Source: JAKEGK01 sp036507695
GTDB lineage: Bacteria > Pseudomonadota > Gammaproteobacteria > SZUA-152
Direction: 5' to 3'
Assembly (NCBI GenBank): GCA_036507695.1
Contig: DATCIR010000229.1
Location: forward strand, 1 to 23,789
DNA: 23,789 bases
Made by a program: the position numbers and the translations under genes
Notes under the pieces: model-generated
The model's input: only the letters and a program-made list of their open reading frames with translations
The model's database searches: none
Told to the model about the DNA's origin: nothing
Part shown: positions 7,647-15,444 of the stretch, in pieces
Numbering within the stretch: the stretch's first letter is position 1
How the letters are laid out: every line of letters starts with the position of its first letter

Positions 7647-7825
7647 CTATCAGCGCTTATCAGCGGCAAGCGGTCCTGCTTGTGTCAACCGCGTCACAAA
7701 ACACCCGCGCTTACATCGAAACGCCCCCTGCCATAAATTATCATTTTTATGCCACCTCAGCGCCTTTGTCGTGGTGTTTAATCTCCATTACATCCACATC
7801 AAACTGACGATTGAGGAAATGCACC

Positions 7826-8182
7826 ATGCCGACGCGTCCCGAAAATAACATCATTTCCGGCAGCAACTCGCCAAGCGCCAGTGTTTCCCGGCTTGCGAAA
7901 AGCGCACTCTGGGGATTTTGCCTCAACAGCAACGAACACATTGTCGCAACCCACCAGGAACTTGCAGTATTGCGCCGTTGCGCCACCCTGGCGTGCAGCA
8001 AGCCCGGTCAAATCGTTCATGTCATAGCGCGTGGCAAAGCCCAACACACCCAATTCATTGTCAATACCTTAAGGCATTTTGGTGTTTCCTGCGGCCAAAT
8101 CCAGGTGCGCGCCGCAGCGCAAAACGAGATCACAGCGGATGGAATCTGGTTATTCGTGGAAAACCGCCAGGCGGTGTGTTAA
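7826..8182 (+). CDS. Hypothetical protein, 118 residues, not recognised
   Basis: The ATG at 7826 follows GAGGA with eight bases between, one of the best ribosome sites in the window, and the frame is open to TAA at 8182. The protein has no signal peptide or membrane segment and has five cysteines (32, 52, 57, 89, 118). The region IVHVIARGKAQHTQFIVNTL, then FGVSCGQIQV, vaguely resembles the helix-turn-strand of OmpA-like C-terminal domains. That is a weak pattern match only. The first 20 residues are Ser/Asn-rich and low in complexity. It lies 179 bases after wrbA and is convergent with hda 23 bases away. Relatives often carry a DUF2069 membrane protein at this place, and this is not one. It may be lineage-specific. 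Confidence 0.6.
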   Translation: MPTRPENNIISGSNSPSASVSRLAKSALWGFCLNSNEHIVATHQELAVLRRCATLACSKPGQIVHVIARGKAQHTQFIVNTLRHFGVSCGQIQVRAAAQNEITADGIWLFVENRQAVC

Positions 8183-8205
8183 TTGACAGGCTAGTCGCGG
8201 CCTCG

Positions 8206-8892
8206 CTAGAGGTGCCGGCGCAGAAAGGGAATCGTCAAACGCCTTTGTTCAATCAGCGATGCGCGATCGAGCCTGTCCAGCAGCGCCAACAATTCACGCA
8301 GATCACGGCTGTGCCGGTTCAGTAGAAAACGGCCGGCATCCTCGTTCAACTCCAGGCCGCGCAAAGCCGCCCGGTTTTGCAGCACCACCAGCTTTTGATC
8401 ATCGTTCAACGGCTTGAGCTGCAACACCAAGCCCCCTCCCAGGCGCGATTTTAAATCCGGTAATTGCAGGTTTAACTGTGCCGGCGGCGCGATACCGGTA
8501 ACCACCAGGGGTGTTCTGCAATCATAAGCGCGATTATAAAAATGAAACAGGCCTTCTTCCCATACCGAATCAGCCGCAAGCAGGTGGATATCATCAACGC
8601 AGACCAGCGATAATCGCTCCAAGCCTTCGAGCATTGACGGCGCGTATTGATCCCTGTTATGCAACGCCAGCATCGCCACGGGTTTTTGTTGATCGGCACA
8701 GGAGCGGCACAAAGCCTGCGACAAATGCGTCTTGCCCGATCCTTCCCTGCCCCAGAGATAAATAAACCGTTCGCCGGACTTATGCCCCAGCGCCTGTATG
8801 GCCTTGATCGCTTCCGCGTTTTCTCCAATAACAAACGTATCGAAGCGGCTTTCGTGATCAAAGATAAAACGAAGTGGGATTTGCTGTTGCAT
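8206..8892 (-). CDS. hda: Hda, DnaA-related regulatory inactivator of replication initiation
   Basis: Hda binds the DNA-loaded beta clamp and promotes hydrolysis of DnaA-bound ATP, preventing re-initiation. From the ATG at 8890-8892 the product is 228 residues; a longer TTG start at 8937 adds residues with no family support. The N-terminus MQQQIPLRF fits the clamp-binding motif. The AAA+ core has Walker A GREGSGKT (48-55), Walker B CVDD (98-101), an arginine-finger segment LKSRL (148-151) and the sensor 2 region HSRDLRELLALLDRLD (194-209). Walker A keeps a canonical GKT. It is the last gene of the DUF2066-pgsA-like-perM-hda run, 57 bases after perM, with no clear ribosome site. Confidence 0.92.
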   Translation of the reverse strand: MQQQIPLRFIFDHESRFDTFVIGENAEAIKAIQALGHKSGERFIYLWGREGSGKTHLSQALCRSCADQQKPVAMLALHNRDQYAPSMLEGLERLSLVCVDDIHLLAADSVWEEGLFHFYNRAYDCRTPLVVTGIAPPAQLNLQLPDLKSRLGGGLVLQLKPLNDDQKLVVLQNRAALRGLELNEDAGRFLLNRHSRDLRELLALLDRLDRASLIEQRRLTIPFLRRHL

Positions 8893-8949
8893 AACGAAAA
8901 ATGTTACCCAACCAAAGACAATGCGGAAAATCGTCAATGGCGGTATTGA

Positions 8950-10035
8950 CTATTCGGCTCCCTCGGTGACTTCCCCGGTTTTTGGCTTCCCATATACATC
9001 ACTTTCCGTATAGACACCATAGACATAACGCAGCACAACAACAACCACCGCCGCCACCGGCAAGGCAATCAATATGCCGACGAAGCCAAAGAGTTGCCCG
9101 CCGGCCATAACGGCGAATATCACGGCCACGGGATGCAACCCAATTTTATCCCCCACCAACCACGGCGTCAGAACCATACCCTCCAGCAACTGGCCGATAC
9201 CGAATACAATGGCAATATACAGCAGATAGACCGGTTCACCGAATTGCATGATTGCCGCGATACCCGCCAGCAGGATTCCCACAATAAAGCCCAGATAAGG
9301 CACAAAACTCACCAGCCCCGCGATTATGCCCACCAGTAACGCCAGATCCAGCCCGACGATCCAAAGCCCCGTGGTGTACACCGCGCCCAACGCCGCCATC
9401 ACCGTTAACTGACCCCGCAAAAACTGCCCGAGTACCGCATCGGATTCTTTCGCCAGTCTGCTGACTACCGGTTCCTGTTGACGGGGAATGAGATGATGAA
9501 TCCTGTCCACCAGCAAGTCCCAGTCCCGCAACAAATAAAACGTCACAACAGGCACCAGCACCAGGTTAGCCAACATCGCGACTGCCGCAGCACCGGATTG
9601 GGTGATCACGCCCATCACTCGGCTCGCTACTCCGCCCATATCGCGCCAGTGAGAGGCAATACCCTGCTTGACAGCCTCCGTATTCAATAATACTGCGTCA
9701 ATATTAAATTTGTCGCGTAAAAATGGCGCCACGGTATTCTGCAGCCAATCGATATACACGGGAATATTGGCCACCAGCCTGGCAATTTGTTGTTCTATCA
9801 GCGGCAACAGCACCAACGGTAAGCACAGGATAACCAGCAGGAATACTAGAAACACCACGATTACCGCGGCTGTACGCGATAATTTGCTGGCTTCCAGCCG
9901 GTCCACGAGGGGATCACCGAGGTAAGCGAACAAGGCGCCGAGCAGAAATGGCGTCAGCACCGGAGCCAGTAAATAGATGAGTATGCCTGTTGCGGCGACG
10001 CCCGCGAAAAACCACTTGGTAGATAAACTGGTCAT
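8950..10035 (-). CDS. perM: AI-2E family permease (PerM-like membrane protein)
   Basis: This 361-residue polytopic inner-membrane protein has about eight hydrophobic segments. Paired helices occur near the N-terminus (about 10-85), a soluble-looking middle lies at about 90-150, and a dense block of helices covers about 205-345. The segments LVSFVPYLGFIVG (about 240-255) and LTPWLVGDKIGLHPVAVI (about 290-310) are typical of the AI-2E/PerM family. Family members have been proposed to export small molecules or ions; the substrate here is unknown. The C-terminal tail is acidic and short. The ATG at 10033-10035 has no strong ribosome site. It follows the CDP-alcohol phosphatidyltransferase gene by 34 bases and precedes hda, the conserved gammaproteobacterial order. 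Confidence 0.9.
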   Translation of the reverse strand: MTSLSTKWFFAGVAATGILIYLLAPVLTPFLLGALFAYLGDPLVDRLEASKLSRTAAVIVVFLVFLLVILCLPLVLLPLIEQQIARLVANIPVYIDWLQNTVAPFLRDKFNIDAVLLNTEAVKQGIASHWRDMGGVASRVMGVITQSGAAAVAMLANLVLVPVVTFYLLRDWDLLVDRIHHLIPRQQEPVVSRLAKESDAVLGQFLRGQLTVMAALGAVYTTGLWIVGLDLALLVGIIAGLVSFVPYLGFIVGILLAGIAAIMQFGEPVYLLYIAIVFGIGQLLEGMVLTPWLVGDKIGLHPVAVIFAVMAGGQLFGFVGILIALPVAAVVVVVLRYVYGVYTESDVYGKPKTGEVTEGAE

Positions 10036-10069
10036 TTGATTGCGATGTTTATTCTAAGTTATTTTCAAG

Positions 10070-10630
10070 TTATTCCGACGTTGACCTTTTGGCAACCATC
10101 GCTCGCCGGCCCCACACCCAGACATAATTGATTCCACTCACCAGGGTGGTTACGGCAACAGTAAAGATTAACGTATTAATCAGCCAGCCCGGCAACGAAT
10201 ACGCGCCCAGGGAAAATACCACGGCCAGAACCAGCATAATCTGAAAAAACGTATTGGTTTTACTCATCCACGTTGGCATCATGTCGTATTCGCCGATTAA
10301 TTCATGGTAAGCAATCGCGCCCACGACAATCACCACATCACGAAACATGACCGCAATGACCAGCCACATCGGTATTTCGTGCAGCCATCCCAGTGCAAGA
10401 TAAGAGAAGACCAGCAGTAACTTATCCGCCAACGGATCAAGTATGCTGCCAAGGCGGGATGTCCAGTTATTCCGCGTCGCCAGATATCCGTCCAGTGCGT
10501 CGGAAAACCCGGCCACAAAAAACAGCACCAGGGCATAACTGAATTCTCGCTCCAGTAAAAAATAGACAACCGGTATTACCAGCGCAATCCGCAACAGGCT
10601 AATGATATTGGGAATATCACGCGGCGTCAC
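10070..10630 (-). CDS. CDP-alcohol phosphatidyltransferase family protein
   Basis: The enzyme family transfers a phosphatidyl group from CDP-diacylglycerol to an alcohol in the inner membrane. The 186-residue product has the family signature with D44, D47, G48, G61, D65 and D69 visible (SDALDGYL ... SRLGSILDPLADK). The usual AR of the motif is A-T-R here, as in some paralogues, so Thr52 replaces the expected basic residue. Several hydrophobic helices surround it. It resembles PgsA, but this operon position normally holds a second family member whose acceptor is not established, so I give no symbol. The start is GTG (10630-10628), overlapping the TGA of the DUF2066 gene as GTGA, which indicates translational coupling. 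Confidence 0.88.
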   Translation of the reverse strand: MTPRDIPNIISLLRIALVIPVVYFLLEREFSYALVLFFVAGFSDALDGYLATRNNWTSRLGSILDPLADKLLLVFSYLALGWLHEIPMWLVIAVMFRDVVIVVGAIAYHELIGEYDMMPTWMSKTNTFFQIMLVLAVVFSLGAYSLPGWLINTLIFTVAVTTLVSGINYVWVWGRRAMVAKRSTSE

Positions 10631-11778
10631 GGCAACAGGCGATAGATGTGCGAAGTCGTCGGTACTGTTTCCTGGATCTGGATCGGTTGGCCGCCTTCCA
10701 ACCCCTCCAGCCGATTACCGGCGGGGTTACCGCGATCAGCAGGTGTTCCGACCGTGGCCAATACATTACCCAGGCTAATAGTCTGCACCAGCCCTTTGGA
10801 GTTACCGCGAATGTCGAGCCGGAAAGTTACGCTGTTTCTATCCACATGCGAGGCATAAAAACCCTTCACTTGCTCCAGCGACTGCAGGTATTTGTTAACA
10901 CGCGCGAATTGTTCCAGCGTCTTGACATCAACAATTGCGATATTAAACACACTAGGCGCGCTGTCGTCATAGACCTGCGCATAACGGGAACCCAGAATTT
11001 CCAGGGTGCCCAAAACCCCGGTATCCAGTAATTGATTGACCGAAGCGCTTTGAGCGTTCCAGCTTAGGCCTTGCCCTCCTTCATACAGGACCCAACGGCC
11101 TTGCCAACTATCATTGGCGCTGAGGTTCATTTTCCCGACCAGAATGGCTTCCGCCTGGTAACGGTGGGAGGCTTGAAAAACCGGTTCCTGATTGTTGTTC
11201 CACACATCCGCAAAGCTCAGTTTTTGCTGGTCCTCGGTATCCAGCAACGGAAGCACCACAGCCACGCCGCGGCGCTTTGCATCATTGTCCAGCGCGAATC
11301 GAATTTCTTCCTGGGAATTACTGCCGATCAGAAACCTCGCGCCATCCTGTTCCACCGCCAGCCAAACCAGGGTCGTGGGGCGGGTACGGCCCCACACCGG
11401 CAAATTATTCTTTTGCAATAATTTATTGACCGCTTGTTCGTCAAAGCGCATCTTGATGAGCTGTGAACCCTGAACCGCTTCAGTACTCAAGTAACCCTTG
11501 TCGGGAATTTTCAAATACTGGTATTGTTGTACATAGTTTCCGGATTTTTCCACTGCGGTCATAATATCGGGTAAGGTTCCCACATCCGGGCGTCCACTGA
11601 CTTTAGCCAATACCTCGACCAACGCATTTTTCATGGCTTCATCGCGTTGCTCTTTGGATTGGTTGCGAACCAGTTTTTCGGATTCGTACAAACCCTGAAC
11701 AACGGCGGCATGAGCGCCGGAAATCCACAACAGGAATAAAACAGCGGGTAAAAATTTGTCAAATTTGAAGGTTTTCAT
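10627..11778 (-). CDS. DUF2066 exported protein
   Basis: The product is 383 residues from the ATG at 11776-11778. An upstream in-frame TTG exists but would hide the signal peptide. Residues 1-25 (MKTFKFDKF, then a hydrophobic run ending GAHA) form a Sec signal, with cleavage expected after AHA, so the protein should be periplasmic or envelope-associated. DUF2066 proteins have no known function. They are characteristically encoded divergently from purM, exactly as here. Visible features include RNQSKEQRDEAMKNALVEVL near the mature N-terminus and TLVWLAVEQDG in the middle, typical of the family. It is the first gene of the four-gene minus-strand operon and overlaps the next gene by four bases. 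Confidence 0.88.
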   Translation of the reverse strand: MKTFKFDKFLPAVLFLLWISGAHAAVVQGLYESEKLVRNQSKEQRDEAMKNALVEVLAKVSGRPDVGTLPDIMTAVEKSGNYVQQYQYLKIPDKGYLSTEAVQGSQLIKMRFDEQAVNKLLQKNNLPVWGRTRPTTLVWLAVEQDGARFLIGSNSQEEIRFALDNDAKRRGVAVVLPLLDTEDQQKLSFADVWNNNQEPVFQASHRYQAEAILVGKMNLSANDSWQGRWVLYEGGQGLSWNAQSASVNQLLDTGVLGTLEILGSRYAQVYDDSAPSVFNIAIVDVKTLEQFARVNKYLQSLEQVKGFYASHVDRNSVTFRLDIRGNSKGLVQTISLGNVLATVGTPADRGNPAGNRLEGLEGGQPIQIQETVPTTSHIYRLLP

Positions 11779-11884
11779 AATACAATTCACGCTCAGCGAC
11801 AGGATATCGGATGTCAAGAATTCATGGACTCACTTAACCACTACCAGACAGTAAGATTACGCGTTTTTTAAGGATGTGCACAAT
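11779..11884. promoter_or_regulatory. Divergent promoter region of the DUF2066 operon and purM
   Basis: This 106-base region must carry promoters in both directions. A TTGACA lies on the minus strand at 11817-11812, but no good -10 follows at 16-18 bases. I cannot assign elements for purM. I saw no PurR-like operator palindrome. Confidence 0.4.
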
Positions 11885-12940
11885 ATGAATTCCACGGACC
11901 AAACCTCAAAACCATCACTCAGTTACAAAGAAGCCGGCGTCGATATCGACGCGGGTAACGAACTGGTGAATAGAATCAAACCCTATGCCGCCAGAACCAG
12001 TCGTCCCGGGGTTTTGGCCGGTCTGGGCGGATTTGGTTCCTTGTTCGAACTGCCAGTCGAACGATATCGCCAGCCGGTACTTGTGTCCAGTACCGATGGC
12101 GTCGGCACTAAATTAAAACTGGCCATGACCATGGGGTCCCACGACACCATCGGCATCGACCTGGTCGCGATGTGCGTCAATGACCTGGTGGTGCAGGGCG
12201 CGGAACCGCTGTTTTTTCTCGATTATTACGCAACCGGAAAACTGCACGTCGACGTCGCCGCCACGGTTATTAAAGGCATTGCCGCGGGTTGCGAACAGGC
12301 CGGCGCGGCCCTGGTGGGCGGCGAAACCGCCGAAATGCCCGGCATTTACCAGATGGACGACTATGATCTCGCCGGCTTTGCGGTGGGTGTTGTGGAAAAA
12401 GACGCCATTATCGATGGCCGGAACGTCACCCCGGGTGACGCCGTGATCGGCCTGCAATCCTCGGGCGCGCATTCCAATGGCTATTCCCTGATTCGCAAAA
12501 TTATCGACGTCACCAACGCGGATTTATTGGGGCGTTTTGCCGGAAAAACCCTGGGTGAAGTATTGGTAGAGCCAACAAGAATTTACGTCAAACCACTGCT
12601 ATCACTGCTGAGCAAAGTGCAAGTGCATGCGATGGCCCATATCACGGGCGGTGGCTTGTTAGAGAACGTGCCGCGCGTCCTCCCGGATAATTGCGTCGCG
12701 CGCCTCGAAAAGAACAGCTGGAAACAGCCGAAAATCTTTCAATGGATACGGGAAAACGGCAATGTGGAAGAATCGGAAATGTTGCGCACCTTCAATTGCG
12801 GCGTAGGCATGGTGGTCATTGTTAAAGCCGAAGACGCTACGAAAACCATCCAGCATTTAAACAAACAAGGTGAAACCGCTTTTTTGATTGGCCAGATAAC
12901 CGCACGATCCGGCAACCAGGAACAAGTCATCGTTGAATAA
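11885..12940 (+). CDS. purM: Phosphoribosylformylglycinamidine cyclo-ligase (AIR synthetase)
   Basis: PurM closes the imidazole ring of AIR with ATP in purine synthesis. From the ATG at 11885 the product is 351 residues, close to the 345 of E. coli. This start has AAGGA ten bases upstream, while the in-frame GTG at 11876 is too near it. Motifs in order are LSYKEAGVDIDAGN, VSSTDGVGTKLKLA, DLVAMCVNDLVVQGAEPLFF, GGETAEMPGIY and HITGGGLLENVPRVLP, covering the glycine-rich ATP site and the family core. It is divergent from the DUF2066 operon and followed 122 bases later by purN, as in many gammaproteobacteria. Confidence 0.97.
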   Translation: MNSTDQTSKPSLSYKEAGVDIDAGNELVNRIKPYAARTSRPGVLAGLGGFGSLFELPVERYRQPVLVSSTDGVGTKLKLAMTMGSHDTIGIDLVAMCVNDLVVQGAEPLFFLDYYATGKLHVDVAATVIKGIAAGCEQAGAALVGGETAEMPGIYQMDDYDLAGFAVGVVEKDAIIDGRNVTPGDAVIGLQSSGAHSNGYSLIRKIIDVTNADLLGRFAGKTLGEVLVEPTRIYVKPLLSLLSKVQVHAMAHITGGGLLENVPRVLPDNCVARLEKNSWKQPKIFQWIRENGNVEESEMLRTFNCGVGMVVIVKAEDATKTIQHLNKQGETAFLIGQITARSGNQEQVIVE

Positions 12941-13062
12941 TGTAAAACGTGCGGGCAATGGCTTATCGCCACGTTCGATGCTGCCGGCCATCTTGACCGT
13001 ACGCTGATTCCGGCATTTGACCGGCGTAACTTCCTACAAAAGGCACGTTAATAAATTTATCG

Positions 13063-13752
13063 ATGAACCCGCCGCGCATATCCCGTAACAAGATGCTCGT
13101 CGTGGTGTTGATCTCCGGCAATGGCAGTAATTTACAAGCGATTATTGACGCGATCCAAAGGGGGTTGCTGCCTGCGGAAATCCGCGCCGTTATCAGCAGC
13201 CGCGCGGACGCTTACGGATTGACGCGCGCAAAAACCGCCGGCATTCCCACTGAAGTATTGCCAGCCAACAACACGCTGTCCCGTGAAGATTACGATCGCG
13301 CGTTGCAGGATAAAATCGACCAGCATCAGCCGCAACTGGTGATCCTGGCGGGTTTTATGCGGATTCTGTCGAATAATTTTGTCAATCACTATTTGGGTAA
13401 ACTCATCAATATCCATCCGTCCTTGTTACCGAAATATCGCGGTCTCAATACCCACCAGCAAGCCATCGATGCGAACGAAACAATACATGGCGCAACCGTG
13501 CATTTCGTTACGCCGGAGCTGGATAGCGGACCGGCTATCGCCCAAGTGAAAGTGCCGGTATTGGCAAACGATACGGCGGAAACGCTCGCCCAGCGCGTAT
13601 TACAGCAGGAACATTACCTCTACCCTCTGGCGATTCGATGGTTTGCGCAATCGCGGCTGGAATACCGCAATGGCCAGGTTTATCTGGATAATCAACTGCT
13701 GTCACAACCCGTGCAATTCCTCGCGGAACCCGGCACGGACACGCGAGCCTAA
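13063..13752 (+). CDS. purN: Phosphoribosylglycinamide formyltransferase (GAR transformylase)
   Basis: PurN uses 10-formyl-tetrahydrofolate to formylate GAR. The 229-residue product contains the phosphate loop ISGNGSNLQAI (17-27), ILAGFMRIL (94-102) and the catalytic triad N116, H118 (NIHPSLLPKYRG) and D154 (ELDSGPAI). An extension beyond the usual end (DNQLLSQPVQ onward) is slightly longer than in E. coli. The ATG at 13063 gives about ten extra N-terminal residues; Met11 at 13093 would give the usual MLVVVLISGNG start. Neither has a strong ribosome site, so the start is open. It is downstream of purM and probably cotranscribed with it and with the DUF3108 gene. Confidence 0.96.
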   Translation: MNPPRISRNKMLVVVLISGNGSNLQAIIDAIQRGLLPAEIRAVISSRADAYGLTRAKTAGIPTEVLPANNTLSREDYDRALQDKIDQHQPQLVILAGFMRILSNNFVNHYLGKLINIHPSLLPKYRGLNTHQQAIDANETIHGATVHFVTPELDSGPAIAQVKVPVLANDTAETLAQRVLQQEHYLYPLAIRWFAQSRLEYRNGQVYLDNQLLSQPVQFLAEPGTDTRA

Positions 13753-13885
13753 TTGCGATAACGCCGATCGTTCGATTTTCACTTACCAGCCAACCATCAG
13801 AAAGTTGCAAATTTTTGTAGTCAACCACTCGCCATCAAGGTTTGATTAGTTAATACTTAACCGATGAGGTTTCAAAGGACTTTTT

Positions 13886-14722
13886 GTGGGTGACATCGAA
13901 TCACAAGGATTAATCCGGAATGACGGCGGCGACAACCAGCCACGCATCGCGCACAGCTCGTGGCGCGTTAAGCTATGGCTGATCTTTACTATTACCATCA
14001 CTTTTAGCCACACAACGCCGGGCGGCCAAACTCCAACGCCCTTCATGGCGCATTACCAGGTGACGAAAGGCGCAATGTCCGTGGGAAGCACCACGCGAGC
14101 TCTGCAGGATAAAGGTAATGGCAACTTTATTTTCGAGTCCATCACCAAACCCGGAGGTATTGCCAAACTTTTTACCCGGGGCAAAGTCGTGGAACGCAGT
14201 TATTGGCGCTGGCAGGAGAACAGCCTGATCCCCCAGGAATACACCTATATGAACAGCAGTGAACAAAAACGTGATGTGAAAATGGTTTTTAACTGGCAGA
14301 ACCTGGAAGTCACCAACATCATCAATGGCGACCCCTGGACCATGCAGCTGGAAGACAGCACCCTGGACAAACTGCTTTATCAACTCGCCATTATGTATGA
14401 CTTGAACGCCGGCAAAGACAGCCTCAGTTACAAGGTGGCCGACGGCGGCACGATGAAACTTTATGAAGTCGTTATTAGCGGAACAGAAAGATTATCACTC
14501 GATATCGGGGTGTTTGATACCATCAAGGTGGTCATTTCGAAAAACAACCGGCAAACCACGCTCTGGTGCGCGAAGGCTTTACAGTATCTTCCAGTACGCA
14601 TCGAACAGCAAAAAGACGATGACGGACCGGTCACCGCCAACCTGATTGAACTCAAGGGCATACCGCTCCCCAGCCGTCAACCAGGCGCCGCGCCAGACCC
14701 AAGCCAGCCCAAGCCGCCCTAG
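13886..14722 (+). CDS. DUF3108 exported protein
   Basis: The product is 278 residues from a GTG at 13886, preceded by AAAGGA at about seven bases. A hydrophobic segment at about 27-42 (WRVKLWLIFTITITFS) after a basic, polar N-terminus looks like an uncleaved or unusually long signal. The rest should be periplasmic. The segments PFMAHYQVTKGAMSVGST, KPGGIAKLFTRGKVVERS and YEVVISGTERLSLDIGVFDT match the DUF3108 pattern, a beta-rich family of unknown function. Its usual neighbour is purN, as here. The C-terminus is Pro-rich. The gene ends in TAG within CTAG, where dcd on the other strand also ends. Confidence 0.85.
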   Translation: MGDIESQGLIRNDGGDNQPRIAHSSWRVKLWLIFTITITFSHTTPGGQTPTPFMAHYQVTKGAMSVGSTTRALQDKGNGNFIFESITKPGGIAKLFTRGKVVERSYWRWQENSLIPQEYTYMNSSEQKRDVKMVFNWQNLEVTNIINGDPWTMQLEDSTLDKLLYQLAIMYDLNAGKDSLSYKVADGGTMKLYEVVISGTERLSLDIGVFDTIKVVISKNNRQTTLWCAKALQYLPVRIEQQKDDDGPVTANLIELKGIPLPSRQPGAAPDPSQPKPP

Positions 14723-15285
14723 GCTTTCGGCAGTGTGACGCCCTTCTGTCCCTGATACTTACCGCCGCGGTCCTTGTAGGATGTTTCACACACTTCGTCG
14801 GATTCCAGGAACAATACCTGGGCAACACCTTCGTTAGCGTAGATTCTCGCTGGCAAGGGTGTGGTATTGGAAAACTCCAGCGTCACATGGCCTTCCCATT
14901 CGGGTTCCAGCGGCGTCACATTCACGATGATGCCGCAACGGGCATAGGTGGATTTACCCAGACAAATCGTTAGCACATTGCGCGGAATGCGCAGGTATTC
15001 CACAGTGCGCGCCAGGGCAAAGGAGTTGGGGGGGATAATGCAAACATCGGCTTTCACATCGACAAAACTATTGGCGTCGAAGTTTTTGGGATCGACAATA
15101 GCCGAGTTGATGTTGGTAAAAATTTTAAATTCATCCGCGCAACGGATATCGTAGCCGTAACTGGAGGTACCGTACGATATCAACCGCCCGCGCTGATTTT
15201 CCCGCACCTGGCCGGGCTCAAATGGCTCGATCATCGCCTGGGTTTGCGCCATGCGGCGTATCCAGCGATCGGATTTAATACTCAT
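14719..15285 (-). CDS. dcd: dCTP deaminase
   Basis: The enzyme deaminates dCTP to dUTP, feeding dTMP synthesis. The 188-residue product has the trimeric dCTP deaminase motifs: SYGYDIRCADEF (42-53), GKSTYARCGI (110-119) and PLEPEWEGHVTLEFSN (125-140), with the catalytic glutamate at E137. Its length equals that of Pseudomonas-type enzymes. The ATG at 15283-15285 follows GGGGA by eight bases; that site is the downstream end of a tandem repeat in the leader. It lies downstream of apbC on the same strand (159-base gap), the usual gammaproteobacterial dcd-apbC-metG cluster. The stop TAG overlaps the DUF3108 stop in the opposite direction. Confidence 0.96.
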   Translation of the reverse strand: MSIKSDRWIRRMAQTQAMIEPFEPGQVRENQRGRLISYGTSSYGYDIRCADEFKIFTNINSAIVDPKNFDANSFVDVKADVCIIPPNSFALARTVEYLRIPRNVLTICLGKSTYARCGIIVNVTPLEPEWEGHVTLEFSNTTPLPARIYANEGVAQVLFLESDEVCETSYKDRGGKYQGQKGVTLPKA

Positions 15286-15295
15286 TGAACATTTC

Positions 15296-15350
15296 CCCGT
15301 AAGACCCGTCCCCGTAAAACCCGTCCTTGTAAAACCCGTCCTTGTAAAAC
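15296..15350. repeat. 15-bp tandem repeat, about 3.7 copies, in the dcd leader
   Basis: Units are CCCGTAAGACCCGTC (15296-15310), CCCGTAAAACCCGTC (15311-15325), CTTGTAAAACCCGTC (15326-15340) and a partial CTTGTAAAAC (15341-15350). Read on the dcd strand each full unit gives GACGGGTTTTACAAG or a close variant, and each unit junction forms an AAGGA or GGGGA core. The real dcd ribosome site is the last of these. The length is a multiple of three, so plus-strand readings show a false VKPVLVKP pattern. Confidence 0.9.
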
Positions 15351-15444
15351 CAAAGATGTGCGAACTGCCGCGGCGACTGAGCTTGCTTTATTTATGTTAT
15401 GCACTTAACTTTGTATGCGAAAGTTGTGTTCGCGACACTAGACA

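Noticed and set aside
7747..8001. 84-codon minus-strand frame opposite the hypothetical gene
   Set aside because: It has no good ribosome site and lies opposite the plus-strand frame starting at 7826, which has a strong one.
15296..15350. CRISPR-like array
   Set aside because: The units are only 15 bp, directly adjacent without spacers, and no cas gene is present.
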